A stretch of DNA of 64,000 nt. Origin: Burkholderia sp. H160 (GTDB lineage: Bacteria; Pseudomonadota; Gammaproteobacteria; Burkholderiales; Burkholderiaceae). The notes below the pieces were generated by a model. It saw only the letters and a list, made by a program, of their open reading frames with translations, was not told where the DNA came from and made no database searches. Both the position numbers and the translations under genes were made by a program. Numbering within the stretch: the stretch's first letter is position 1; each line of letters opens with the position of its first letter. The stretch is from assembly GCA_000173575.1 (NCBI GenBank), contig ABYL01000002.1, positions 62,001 through 126,000 of the forward strand, in the 5' to 3' direction. Shown here piece after piece: positions 35,312-43,781 of the stretch.

Positions 35312-36142
35312 TCAGGCCTGAGGCAGGCCGAGCAGTTCGCGGGCCTGCGCGGGCGTCGCGACCGGGCGCTGATATTCGCCGCACAGCGACGCGACCCGTT
35401 CCACCAGTTGTGCGTTGCTCGCCGCGAGCGTGTCCTTGTCCCAGCGCACGTTGTCTTCAAGGCCGGTGCGGGCATGGCCGCCCATTTCCAGCGTCCAGTG
35501 GTTGACCTCCAGCTGATGCCGGCCGATGCCGGCAGCGGTCCACGTCGCGTCCGGCAGCAAGGCCGCGAGCTGCTTGACCTCGAACTCGAGAATTTCGCGC
35601 CGCGCGGGCAGCGCGTTCTTCACGCCGAGCACGAACTGCACGTGCACTGGCGGCTTCAGCAGTCCTTGCTGCACGAGATCGACCGTGCTGTACAGCATGG
35701 CCAGATCGAAAATCTCGATCTCCGGTTTCACGTTGTACTGGAGCATCATCGATGCAAGCGAACGGACGAAGTCGGGCGGGTTTTCATAAACGATCGTCGG
35801 AAAGTTGACCGAGCCCGTCGCGAGCGACGCCATATCCGGACGCAGGTCGAGCATCGAGCCGCGTTGCTCGAACGACCGGCCGCGGCCGCCCGTCGAAAAC
35901 TGGATGATCATGCCGGGGCAGTGCTTGCGAATTCCTTCCTGAAGCTGCGCAAAACGGCTGTGATCGGAGCTCGAATTCTCATTCTCGTCGCGCACGTGCA
36001 GATGGACCAGCGAGGCGCCAGCCTCGAACGCTCCCTGCGTGCTTTCGATCTGTTCGGCGACCGAGATGGGCACGGCCGGGTTGTCCTTCTTGCGGGGCAC
36101 GGAACCGGTGATGGCAACGGTAATGATGCATGGCGTGTTCAT
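35312..36142 (-). CDS. BKACE family beta-keto acid cleavage enzyme (DUF849)
   Basis: A 276-residue zinc-dependent TIM-barrel enzyme of the family founded on 3-keto-5-aminohexanoate cleavage enzyme (Kce). Such enzymes condense a beta-keto acid with acetyl-CoA and split it. Motifs are CIITVAITGSVPRKKDNPAV, GASLVHLHVRDENE (the two zinc-binding histidines), MIIQFSTGGRGRS, VKPEIEIFDLAML and VHVQFVLGVKNALP. The C-terminal segment GIGRHQLEVNHW...GGHARTGLEDN is also conserved. The family covers several substrates, so the true one is open. It is transcribed alone; no lysine-fermentation genes are nearby, which argues against Kce itself. Confidence 0.88.
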   Translation of the reverse strand: MNTPCIITVAITGSVPRKKDNPAVPISVAEQIESTQGAFEAGASLVHLHVRDENENSSSDHSRFAQLQEGIRKHCPGMIIQFSTGGRGRSFEQRGSMLDLRPDMASLATGSVNFPTIVYENPPDFVRSLASMMLQYNVKPEIEIFDLAMLYSTVDLVQQGLLKPPVHVQFVLGVKNALPARREILEFEVKQLAALLPDATWTAAGIGRHQLEVNHWTLEMGGHARTGLEDNVRWDKDTLAASNAQLVERVASLCGEYQRPVATPAQARELLGLPQA

Positions 36143-36354
36143 GTCGATGGCCTCATAACGGATGGAAAGGCGTCAGCTCCCATGAGCGGCTGGAACCCGG
36201 CATGACCGCGCCGCATCATGTTCGTGTTCCGACTTCTTCACCGTGTTTGAATTACATGATAGGAAGTGAATCGAGTCCGCGACGCGATTTCGACATCATT
36301 TTCGCCCCCATAGGGAAAACGAGCGGCACCGTCCGGCGTGAAGTCCCACAGCGT

Positions 36355-36981
36355 TTATTGAACGGTCCCTACACCATTGCGTATCGCATAGTCGATCAGT
36401 TGCGCATTGCTGGTGAGATTCAGCTTCGAGAGGATGCGGCTGCGATACGTGCTGGCCGTTTTTACACTGATAAAGATGAGCCGCCCGATTTCCGTCAATG
36501 ATTTTCCGCTCACGATAAGCTGAAGGATCTGCAACTCGCGCGCGGACAGACTGTAATGCGGGGGGCGCGATTCGCTATCTTCCTCAACCGATGCGAGTGC
36601 CGCACGTGCAGGGCGGCGTCCCTGGGCGGCAGACCGAAGCGCGTCAAACAGCGCGTCCGGCGTCGTGTCTTTCGACAGATATCCGTTCGCACCGAGGCGA
36701 ACTGCCTCCGCGCCGAATTGCGCTTCCGGGTACATCGACATCACGAGCACCCGAAGGTTGGGTTTGGTCCGTCGAATGCTTTCGAGCACTTCGAGACCGC
36801 TGCGCCCGTTGAGATTGATATCGAGAATGACGACGTCGAAGTCCTGATCGCGCACGAGCGATAAAGCTTCGGCACTATTCGAGGCCTCCGCCGCTACGCA
36901 GTATTCAGGCTTATCGGAGATAAGCCGGCGCAGGCCCGAGCGGAAAATGGTGTGGTCGTCCACAAGAAGGATGCGGGTCAC
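36355..36981 (-). CDS. NarL/FixJ-type response regulator
   Basis: A 208-residue response regulator. The receiver domain has acidic D8-D9 (LLVDDHTIF), phosphoacceptor D54 (VVILDINLNGR) and the switch lysine in YLSKDTTPD. A LuxR-type HTH follows (LSARELQILQLIVSGKSLTE, then IFISVKTASTYRSRILSKLN). It overlaps the kinase gene by 4 bases, indicating translational coupling and pairing. The kinase has lost its sensory half (see next entry), so the regulator may now be uncontrolled or phosphorylated by another partner. Confidence 0.92.
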   Translation of the reverse strand: MTRILLVDDHTIFRSGLRRLISDKPEYCVAAEASNSAEALSLVRDQDFDVVILDINLNGRSGLEVLESIRRTKPNLRVLVMSMYPEAQFGAEAVRLGANGYLSKDTTPDALFDALRSAAQGRRPARAALASVEEDSESRPPHYSLSARELQILQLIVSGKSLTEIGRLIFISVKTASTYRSRILSKLNLTSNAQLIDYAIRNGVGTVQ

Positions 36982-37859
36982 TTGTCCTGCTCCCCGCTGC
37001 CAAGCGGAAAGCTCAGCTTGATACAGGTGCCGCGCGGCGTACGCGGTAGCACCAGAAATTCGCCACCGACATCCCTGGCTCGTTCCCGCATGCCTACGAT
37101 TCCCATCGCACCGGCCCTGCGGCTAGGCGGATCGACACCCACGCCGTCGTCTTCCACGAAGAGTTCCAGTTTCCTGTCGCCTGAGATGAGACGCACGACG
37201 ACGCGCGTTGCATTTGCGTGGCGCACGACATTGGTGAGCGCCTCCTGAAAGATCCGGTAGGCGGCGAGCTTTTGAACGGACGTGAGCAGGGGCAGCGAAC
37301 GATTCAGGCTCAATTCCGAACTCAAGCCGTGACGTGGACAAAAACGATCGAGATGATTACGTATTGCGGCGTCGAGCCCGAGATGATCGAGCGCCGCCGG
37401 ATGAAGCGATTCGGAGACCTCGCGCACGACATCGATTCCTTCCTGCACGGAAGTGATCAGATCGTTCGCGATTTCGGCAAGGTCGCTGGCTTTGGCGCGT
37501 TCGAGTATCCGGTTCGCGTCCATCTTGATCGCCGTGAGGATGCCGCCGAGCACATCGTGAACCTCGCGCGCTTCGCCGAGCGTGGTCGCGATTGCCTGCC
37601 GGGCTATATGGGGATTGAGATGACGTCGGTCGAACAGGGCGGCGGCTCCAGTCGTATGGCAGTTGAAGCGAGGCATTTCGCACCAAACACGTATCTGCTC
37701 GCGGCCAGCATTATTGCGCTGGCCGATAGCACATGCGGATTCTGTACGGAAGCGCATTTGCCTGAAGGCGCGACATCTTTCACGACTGTCGAACTCAAGA
37801 GCAATCATTTGTCTACCATACGCTCCGGTGCTGTGACATGCGTCGCGACGGCGGTGCAT
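36978..37859 (-). pseudogene. Sensor histidine kinase (HisKA_3/HATPase_c), N-terminus lost
   Basis: The C-terminal part is a genuine NarX-type kinase: H-box LGEAREVHDVLGGILTAIKM, the QEALTNVVRHANAT N-box, and the LFVEDDGVGVD and GIVGMRERARDVGG G-boxes. The first 85 or so residues of the open frame (MHRRRDACHSTGAYGRQ...) are not kinase-like. They are the antisense shadow of a PaaI-type thioesterase on the plus strand that starts in the same place. The sensory domain has therefore been replaced at a recombination junction near 37575-37600. The catalytic core may still be expressed, but a normal start is not evident. It is coupled to the response regulator by a 4-base overlap. Confidence 0.75.
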
Positions 37860-37967
37860 CTAGGCAAAAGCACGCAGGTTTGGGATGCAGTTGTTAAAGA
37901 GGAAGTGTCCGGGAAAACGCTTGCTCTTTATCGGTGTACGCAGATGATTTTGTGGCCAAAGTCGTAA
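37557..37967 (+). CDS. PaaI-like hotdog thioesterase, possibly 5'-truncated
   Basis: In this frame the sequence RDCLPGYMGIEMTSVEQGGG, HFAPNTYLLAASIIALADST, FTTVELKSNHLSTIRSGAVT and AVHLGKSTQVWDAVVKEE is a clear PaaI-family hotdog thioesterase, ending ALYRCTQMILWPKS. The catalytic-region AADT-like motif (ALADSTCG) is present. The family start is uncertain: a GTG at 37557 would give 136 residues, a normal length, but it overlaps the histidine kinase H-box on the other strand. ATGs at 37611 or 37620 would give a truncated protein. I read this as one side of a junction with the kinase. It is convergent with the TetR gene 14 bases away. Confidence 0.7.
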   Translation: MNLARFAERGRDCLPGYMGIEMTSVEQGGGSSRMAVEARHFAPNTYLLAASIIALADSTCGFCTEAHLPEGATSFTTVELKSNHLSTIRSGAVTCVATAVHLGKSTQVWDAVVKEEVSGKTLALYRCTQMILWPKS

Positions 37968-37981
37968 TCCGCGAAGCGCTT

Positions 37982-38635
37982 TCATGGTCGCAGACCCGGA
38001 TCAAGCCGCCGCTTTGGCGCGGTCTGCTGGGCGAGCAGAGCTTGAATGAGAAGATTGCCAAGTTCCGCCTCGTACTGGTCCGAGCTCCATCCGCGTTCGA
38101 CTACGAGTCGCCGGTACATTTCATGGCCGGTCAAGCTCCAAAGCAGGTCGTGGGCAACGTTTGTATCGAGATATCGCGCAAGTTTGTTGGCTGCGGATAA
38201 TGTCTCAATCACGCCAGCAAGCGATGCGAACCGGATCTGTTCACGTTCCTGTACGACGTCGCTCAGTTCGCCAGCCAGGTTGTCTCCGATGCTCAGAACT
38301 TTCCCGATAGCGTCGTAGATTCGGCGCGCCATGCGCGCGCACCGCCGCAACTGATCTTCTGCCGTGACGACAGCGACGGGAAGTTCGTCCTGCCGTACCG
38401 ATGCAACGACGGTCTCCAAGAGCGCGGCCAACACGGCCGCCTTCGAACCGAACGCTGCATAGACGGTTTGCGGCGACACGCCGGCTCGATTCGCAATCGC
38501 GTCGATCGTCGTATCGACATAACCATGCCGGGTGAACAACCACTTCGAGGCCGCGATGACCCGGGCGCGGGTCTGCTCGGCTTGCTTGCGGCGCGCCGGA
38601 GAGCGATAGGTTCGGGTTGGTCGGCTGCTGGACAT
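37982..38635 (-). CDS. TetR-family regulator
   Basis: A 217-residue regulator with a basic N-terminus and a TetR HTH (VIAASKWLFTRHGYVDTTID, AIANRAGVSPQTVYAAFGSK). The C-terminal helical domain is of unknown ligand specificity. It is divergent from the small membrane protein at 38681, with a perfect TATAGT-AA-ACTATA palindrome only seven bases from its start codon. The natural reading is repression of itself and of the membrane protein gene. Confidence 0.88.
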   Translation of the reverse strand: MSSSRPTRTYRSPARRKQAEQTRARVIAASKWLFTRHGYVDTTIDAIANRAGVSPQTVYAAFGSKAAVLAALLETVVASVRQDELPVAVVTAEDQLRRCARMARRIYDAIGKVLSIGDNLAGELSDVVQEREQIRFASLAGVIETLSAANKLARYLDTNVAHDLLWSLTGHEMYRRLVVERGWSSDQYEAELGNLLIQALLAQQTAPKRRLDPGLRP

Positions 38636-38641
38636 ATTGAG

Positions 38642-38655
38642 TATAGTAAACTATA
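38642..38655. promoter_or_regulatory. Palindromic operator between the TetR gene and the divergent membrane protein gene
   Basis: TATAGT-AA-ACTATA, a perfect 6-bp inverted repeat in a 45-base AT-rich gap. It overlaps promoter-like sequence on the plus strand (TTGAGT at 38637, TAATAT at 38658). The symmetry, the location and the adjacent TetR gene mark it as the likely operator. Confidence 0.65.
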
Positions 38656-38680
38656 TTTAATATACGGCAATAAACTCATT

Positions 38681-39166
38681 ATGGAATGCGGGCCGTTTAT
38701 GAGCACGGATTTCAGGCTGATCACCCTTGTCGTCGCGGTAGTCATCGGATCCGTCCTGCTGGGCGGCGGCATGTACGAGACGCTCCTTGTCGATAGGGTC
38801 TGGCCCAGGAACCCCGCAATCATCCAGCCAGCGCGTGGCGGAATCACCCGCGGGCTTTTTTGGACCGTGGTCCATCCGCCCTACGAGTTGGCGCTGCTTG
38901 CCAGCCTTTGGCTGAATTGGGATTTGCAGCCTGCACGGCCGTGGTTGATCGTGGCGCTTGCCTGCCACGTTGCGGCGCGCACCTGGTCATTTATTTATTT
39001 CATTCCAAGGGCGCTTCGTTTCGAGAAGATTGGGGACTTGACCGAGGGGCAGCGACAGCAGGCGAAACGGTGGGTGAGACTTAGTCGGGTGCGTCCGTTT
39101 ATCGAGCTCGCCTCGATCACCGCATTGTGCCTGGCGATCCTCGTTGAAGCGGGACGGATCCAGTAA
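38681..39166 (+). CDS. Small integral membrane protein (four helices)
   Basis: A 161-residue membrane protein with four hydrophobic helices: LITLVVAVVIGSVLLGGGMY, VVHPPYELALLASLWLNW, PWLIVALACHVAARTWSF, and the final ELASITALCLAILVEAG. It resembles DUF1772-type small membrane proteins, but I am not certain of the family. Two in-frame ATGs (38681 and 38699) are possible and neither has a good ribosome binding site. It is controlled, in all likelihood, by the divergent TetR protein through the palindrome at 38642. A transport or efflux-related role is only a guess. Confidence 0.7.
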   Translation: MECGPFMSTDFRLITLVVAVVIGSVLLGGGMYETLLVDRVWPRNPAIIQPARGGITRGLFWTVVHPPYELALLASLWLNWDLQPARPWLIVALACHVAARTWSFIYFIPRALRFEKIGDLTEGQRQQAKRWVRLSRVRPFIELASITALCLAILVEAGRIQ

Positions 39167-40243
39167 GCAACTGTTGCGAAATTGTAGTGGCCAACTTGTT
39201 TGTGCGATTCACGGACATCGTTTCACATTTTTGAGGTCCGTTTCCGTGTCCAGTATTCGCGGGAACCGGCCCAAGACTTGCAAAACTTTCTCGAGAAAAG
39301 ACGTTCAGAAACGAATGCTCTCTCCGGATGACCGGGCAGGAGGAGGCGTCGCCGTCGCATAGCTACGGTTCGGGAAGAACGAATAAGCAGTCCGCGAAAT
39401 CCACGCTCACCGTTCGTTCATGGCGTGGCCACCTTAATGTTGTACGTCGCAACTTCCGTGAAACTTAAAGTCGGAAATGTAGTGATGCAGATTAAATGAA
39501 TCGTGTGCATACCGGGGGAAAGAGGTTTTATCATCTGCCAGTATCCATCGCTAACAGTCATGCCTTCGCCATCGTCGGACAGGGGGAGAGTCAGTGGCGA
39601 AAAAAATGTTTCGTGGTACCAGGATCTGAAAGAACAGTAACTGCACACGGAGCGTTTGAAGGTTTCTATGTCAGTTGCCTGTTACGCCGCCCTGAAACAA
39701 CCTTACCCGCCAACGTTGCCCAGGCAATGCTCGGGGTCTCGCGCGCTTTAAGGTTGCCTTGATAAAGAGGATTCCTGTCGAAATTGCGGCCACACCTTCC
39801 GCGATCGAATCAGGGTGCCGGGACTAGCGGCGCTTTATGGCGCGGATCCGGCACGGTCTGCAGCTGAATTTTCCGCTCACGTGGCCCCGTCCTTCATGCG
39901 CTGACGTCGCCGCGGCACCTCACTCGCAGTCGCGAACCGCAGCACTCGTTTCGTCGAAACCTGTGCCAGGCTTGGTGGATCTTCACGTAGCAAGCGCCCG
40001 GGTGACGCCGGCGCGCTGCTCGTCGGCTGCGACGCTGATTTGCTCTGGCACCGTGCCGACCGGTGCAGGCGACCGATTGTGACCTACACTACAAACGTGT
40101 CTTTCGCTTGCCGGGGTGACGCTTTGATGCATTGCAACAATGCTGGTAGCCGATTAAGGCGGGCGAATGGCCGTGGCACGGGCAACACACCATTATCTGC
40201 TGCCTGAATTCATCTGGAAGCGATGTTCAGGAAGGAGGACACC
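39167..40243. other. Decayed region, about 1.1 kb, without an intact gene
   Basis: This stretch contains one recognisable remnant (39418-39648, minus strand). Otherwise it holds only short overlapping frames without domain similarity. Its last 40 bases carry the GGAGGAC ribosome binding site of the gene at 40244. The absence of intact genes and the presence of a gene tail suggest past deletion. Confidence 0.45.
39418..39648 (-). pseudogene. C-terminal remnant of a secreted hypothetical protein
   Basis: The frame ends with GMTVSDGYWQMIKPLSPGMH, then TIHLICITTFPTLSFTEVAT and YNIKVATP. The VSDGYW.M+.PLSPG.HTI pattern followed by a Y-N-(I/L)-x-V end is the close of a family of exported bacterial proteins of about 200-250 residues. 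Only the last 70-75 residues remain; no signal peptide or N-terminal part is found upstream on this strand. It is treated as a gene fragment. Confidence 0.5.
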
Positions 40244-40570
40244 ATGTTGCAAGCCAGTGAAATCCAAAAGCGCTTTACTCATCTGCAGCAAACCGTCAGC
40301 GAGGCATCACGTGCCATGCACGCCGATGCGTCGATTCCACGGCACTTGATGAACTGGATGGATGAACTCGAAAAGGAATGCAAATCGGCAAAGAAGATCA
40401 TGTCGTCCAAGGACGAGGATCGCATCCGCCAGTGCGTCGATGATCTCGAACGGATCGGTGATCGTGCGGAACGCGCTTGCCAACAGGCCAGCGGTCTCGC
40501 GGCCGGAATCGTGGATACCGTCAGTTCGATGCATTCTGAACTTTCCGATCTGAAGCGACAACTGCACTGA
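40244..40570 (+). CDS. Small helical hypothetical protein
   Basis: A 108-residue soluble protein, MLQASEIQKRFTHLQQTVSE..., almost entirely helical with heptad-like spacing (DRIRQCVDDLERIGDRAERA, SSMHSELSDLKRQL), so a coiled coil or four-helix bundle is likely. A strong GGAGGAC ribosome binding site lies 7 bases upstream of the ATG at 40244. I know no name for the family. The GYD-domain gene follows 151 bases downstream on the same strand and may be co-transcribed. Confidence 0.7.
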   Translation: MLQASEIQKRFTHLQQTVSEASRAMHADASIPRHLMNWMDELEKECKSAKKIMSSKDEDRIRQCVDDLERIGDRAERACQQASGLAAGIVDTVSSMHSELSDLKRQLH

Positions 40571-40721
40571 CCTGACTGAGGGCCCCGGTCCAATCCGCCG
40601 GGGCAAATTACACTTCGGCACGTCAAGACGCACGGCAACGCTCCTGCTTGACGCGTGGCCGCCTGCTTACGTGTGACTGCCGTGCCCAATAGCGGGGTCA
40701 TTCTTTGCTTGGAGGTATGCC

Positions 40722-41009
40722 ATGGCCACGTACGTCATCCTGAGCCGTCTCGCTCCTGACGCATTCACGGATCCCAGCGAACTGAAGCAGCTCGCCGCCA
40801 TAGTGGCCGAAAAGATCAGGACTGAATGCCCTGGCGTCACCTGGAAGGATAGCTATCTGACTCTAGGGCGCTTCGACGTCCTGGACGTTGTCGAGTCGAA
40901 CGATCTGAGGCAACTCGAGCACGCGGTTTTGATCATCCGCGGCTATGGACACGCCGCTACCGAGACCCTGCAGGCGACGCCGTGGAACACGTTCATCGCG
41001 GCCCTGTAG
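40722..41009 (+). CDS. GYD domain-containing protein
   Basis: A 95-residue protein, MATYVILSRLAPDAFTDPSE..., with a dimeric ferredoxin-like alpha/beta pattern and the GYD-family features TYVIL at the start, GRFDVLDVVESNDL in the middle and the TLQATPWNTF end. GYD proteins are widespread small proteins of uncertain function. A GGAGGT ribosome binding site precedes the ATG. Its stop codon lies six bases from the left copy of the 47-bp imperfect repeat (41015-41061), which marks the possible left border of a genomic island. Confidence 0.82.
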   Translation: MATYVILSRLAPDAFTDPSELKQLAAIVAEKIRTECPGVTWKDSYLTLGRFDVLDVVESNDLRQLEHAVLIIRGYGHAATETLQATPWNTFIAAL

Positions 41010-41014
41010 CGCCA

Positions 41015-41061
41015 GGATGGGTCACCGCAGCGAATCCATAGCGCCTGACCCATTCGCTGTA
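41015..41061. repeat. Left copy of a 47-bp imperfect direct repeat (desaturase 3'-end sequence)
   Basis: 43 of 47 bases match 59154-59200. Read on the minus strand it encodes YSEWVRRYGFAAVTHP, against YSEWLRRYGFAAVTHP in the desaturase gene; three of the four base differences are synonymous. It is a displaced piece of a desaturase 3' end, in the same orientation as the copy beside the integrase. This suits an attachment-site duplication. Confidence 0.75.
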
Positions 41062-41074
41062 CCGCACGATCGCC

Positions 41075-41980
41075 TCAAGCGCGTCTTTCGCCGGGACATG
41101 CACGATGTACACCGGCACATCCAGCCCTGGCGGACGCGATGAGAGCGTCCAGCTTGTCTACGGTCTTGCATTCGTCAAGCGGCGTGTAGACGGTGAGTTT
41201 GCGATCGGAGCCGTCCAGCAGCGCGAAACTGGTGTATTCGAATACCATCAAGCCTTTTCGCGGATGCCTGATGCGCTTGATATTCGATAACGGATTGAGC
41301 ACCTCGTGCCTGGGCCACCACGCATTGAATTCATCGCTCCTGTGTCGCAGCGTCGATATCAGCCATTCAAAATCAGGATCGCCGACATAGCGGGCACTGT
41401 CGTTGCGGAACATCGCAAGGCACACACGCGCCAGTTCCTCCCAGTCAACGAGCAAACGACGGTGCCGCGCATTGGCGAAAACCATAAACATCAGATTTCG
41501 CTCATCCACCGGAAGCTGCCCGTAGTCTCCAAATACCAATGTGGCTGCTCGATTCCAGCCCAAGATATCCCAGCGGCGGTCAGTTACGTAAGCGGGCTGG
41601 CCTGACAGGCTGGCAAGCATCCGTTGCACCGGTTCTTCGAGCTTTTCTCGATTCGTCGACCGGACTTCCGGCGACGGACGATCGCTCAATACGAACAGAT
41701 GCCGCCGCTCAACGGCGTCCAGTCGCAACGCATCCGCGATCGCTGCCAGCACCTCTTCAGACGCGCGGACATCGCGACCCTGTTCGAGCCAGGTGTACCA
41801 CGTGATGCCGACGTCCGCGAGCATTGCGACTTCTTCGCGACGCAGCCCCGGCGTGCGTCGTCGAAAACCGTCGGGCAAACCGACCGTGGCCGGACTCAAG
41901 TGCTCGCGCCGCGACCTCAGGAATGCGCCGAGCTCGGTGCGACGCCTTTCGGCGGCGAGGGTACTGACGTTCATCGTCAT
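41075..41980 (-). CDS. XRE-family regulator with MmyB-like ligand domain
   Basis: A 301-residue regulator. The N-terminal HTH_31-type domain reads GAFLRSRREHLSPATVGLPD, then RRTPGLRREEVAMLADVGIT and YTWLEQGRDV. The MmyB-like domain follows with YVTDRRWDILGWNRAATLVF, DYGQLPVDERNLMFMVF and HRSDEFNAWWPRHEV. This family is typically divergent from a short-chain dehydrogenase that it represses, exactly as here (SDR at 42077). The last 20-25 residues (SARAGCAGVHRACPGERRA) look foreign, and the gene ends inside the junction next to the 47-bp repeat, so the C-terminus may have been altered. Confidence 0.88.
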   Translation of the reverse strand: MTMNVSTLAAERRRTELGAFLRSRREHLSPATVGLPDGFRRRTPGLRREEVAMLADVGITWYTWLEQGRDVRASEEVLAAIADALRLDAVERRHLFVLSDRPSPEVRSTNREKLEEPVQRMLASLSGQPAYVTDRRWDILGWNRAATLVFGDYGQLPVDERNLMFMVFANARHRRLLVDWEELARVCLAMFRNDSARYVGDPDFEWLISTLRHRSDEFNAWWPRHEVLNPLSNIKRIRHPRKGLMVFEYTSFALLDGSDRKLTVYTPLDECKTVDKLDALIASARAGCAGVHRACPGERRA

Positions 41981-42076
41981 CGTGGTAGTTCCCTATACCA
42001 GTATCGATCCAGCACTGTTTGTCGCGCGGCAAAGCGCAGAGGATGAGGATCAGATCAAGTTCCAGTCTATTCAATC

Positions 42077-42904
42077 ATGAACATGACGAACAAGGTTGTG
42101 CTGATTACCGGTTCCACAGACGGACTGGGGCGCTGCGTCGCGAAGCGACTGGCAGCCCAGGGCGCACATGTGCTTGTTCACGGGCGAGACATGGAGCGGG
42201 GCGAATACGTCGTTCGCGAGATAGCGGGTGCGGGAGGCAGGGCGACTTTTTATCCGGCTGATTTGTCTACGTTCGCGGAAGTTCGATCGCTGGCAAGCGC
42301 AATCGGACGCGCGCATGATCAACTCGACTTGCTCATCAACAACGCCGGCATCGGGGCCGGATCGCCTGGCTCGAGCAGGCAAGTCACGGCGGATGGAATC
42401 GAATTGCGGTTCGCGGTGAACTACCTCGCCGGCTTTGCCCTGACCAGGCTTCTGCTGCCTCTTTTGCTGAAGGGCTCCAGATCGCGGATTGTCAATGTTG
42501 CTTCCGTGGGACAACGCTCGATTGATTTCGACGACGTGATGTTAAGCCACGGCTACAGCGGTACCGCGGCGTATTGCCAGAGCAAGCTGGCGCAGATCAT
42601 GTTCACGTTCGATCTGGCCGACGAGCTGGGGCAGACCGGCGTGACGGCGAATTGTCTGCATCCGGCCACATACATGGATACAACCATGGTGAGGAATGGC
42701 GGAATCACGCCTCTAAGCACTGTCGCGGAAGGTGCGGATGCGGTTCTTCATCTTGGGGCTGCAACCGGGATGGAAGGCCGTACCGGCCTCTATTTCGATG
42801 GCACAAGGCTCTCCAGAGCCCATCCCGACGCCTACGACCCCGCAATTCGCAAGCGACTGCGTCAGCTCAGCTTTCAGTTGACGGACCCGTCCCTGGCACA
42901 TTGA
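42077..42904 (+). CDS. Short-chain dehydrogenase/reductase (SDR)
   Basis: A 275-residue classical-type SDR: the cofactor loop TGSTDGLG near residue 12, LLINNAGIGAG, the active-site serine in VNVASVGQ and the YCQSK form of the YxxxK motif. HATYMDT-like residues follow in NCLHPATYMDTTMV. It resembles the retinol-dehydrogenase-like SDRs of soil bacteria; the substrate is unknown. It is divergent from the XRE regulator that probably controls it, and is followed 73 bases downstream by a second SDR gene, which is frameshifted. Confidence 0.9.
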   Translation: MNMTNKVVLITGSTDGLGRCVAKRLAAQGAHVLVHGRDMERGEYVVREIAGAGGRATFYPADLSTFAEVRSLASAIGRAHDQLDLLINNAGIGAGSPGSSRQVTADGIELRFAVNYLAGFALTRLLLPLLLKGSRSRIVNVASVGQRSIDFDDVMLSHGYSGTAAYCQSKLAQIMFTFDLADELGQTGVTANCLHPATYMDTTMVRNGGITPLSTVAEGADAVLHLGAATGMEGRTGLYFDGTRLSRAHPDAYDPAIRKRLRQLSFQLTDPSLAH

Positions 42905-42977
42905 AACATCGAACTTCGATGTCGGTCCGCCTGGGTTCCGGATACCCGGCATTTTTCAAAGAACGGAAACTTCAACC

Positions 42978-43725
42978 ATGTCACAACATGTCTTTATTGT
43001 GGGCGGCTCTTCCGGAATCGGCTTCGCTACCGCGAGGCGGCTACTGGATCGGGGATACACGGTTACGATTGCTGGGCGAGATTCCGCAAAGCTGGACCAA
43101 AGCGAAGGTCGCGTTGGGCGGCGCTGCAAATGCGGTGAGATTCGATGCATCCGATGTATCGACCATCGCCGGTACGTTCGCTGAGATTGGCTCAATCGAT
43201 CATCTGGTTCTCGCGCTCGGCAGTGGCAAGGGCGGAGGCCCGTTTTCAGCCGTCAGTCTCGATGCGGTGCGCATGGGATTCGATGAAAAAGTGTTTCCTC
43301 ATTTCGCGTGTGCCCAGGCGGCCCTTTCGACGATTGCGAAAACCGGAAGTATCACTTTTCTCTCCGCTGTGTCGGCACACTCGGCCATGCCCGGAACAGC
43401 GGGCCTCGGCGCGGCGAACGCGGCGATTGCTGCGCTCGTGCCGATCCTGGCGGCGGAGCTACGCCCGTTGCGGATTAACGCAGTCTCGCCTGGCGTCATT
43501 GATACGCCGTGGTGGGACTTTCTCTCAGGGAAAGACAAGGAGTCCGCTTTTGCCGGTTATGCGGCGAGAACGCCGGTAGGACGAATTGGCCAGCCTGACG
43601 ACGTTGCCATGGCGATTGAGTTTCTGATTTCGAACTCCTTCATGTCTGGGCAAACGATCATATGCGACGGTGGAATTGGTCTGGATTCGAGTGGTCAGGC
43701 CGTACCGCTGACCGAGCCTCGATGA
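42978..43725 (+). pseudogene. Second short-chain dehydrogenase, interrupted by a +1 frameshift
   Basis: It begins MSQHVFIVGGSSGIGFATAR (intact GGSSGIG cofactor motif) and reads through TIAGRDSAKLDQ. It then needs a shift at the AAA run at 43099-43101 to continue as AKVALGGAANAVRFDASDVS and onward to VPLTEPR. Deleting one A gives a continuous SDR of about 248 residues. The second half retains DHLVLALGSGKGGGPF and LRINAVSPGVIDTPWW, but the usual YxxxK is replaced by AAN.AIAAL, as in some divergent SDRs. It is either a recent pseudogene or a sequencing insertion. Confidence 0.75.
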
Positions 43726-43781
43726 CTATGAACGCGGAGGCGATTGCCTCGCTATTCAAGTTCCCGCGATCAGGCGCCAGG

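Noticed and set aside
41062-41130. A hydantoinase-like string (DVPVYIVHVPAKDALEAIV) in frame with the orphan desaturase end on the minus strand
   Set aside because: It is only about 20 codons long and lies in a different frame from the XRE regulator end. The similarity is too short to call a remnant.
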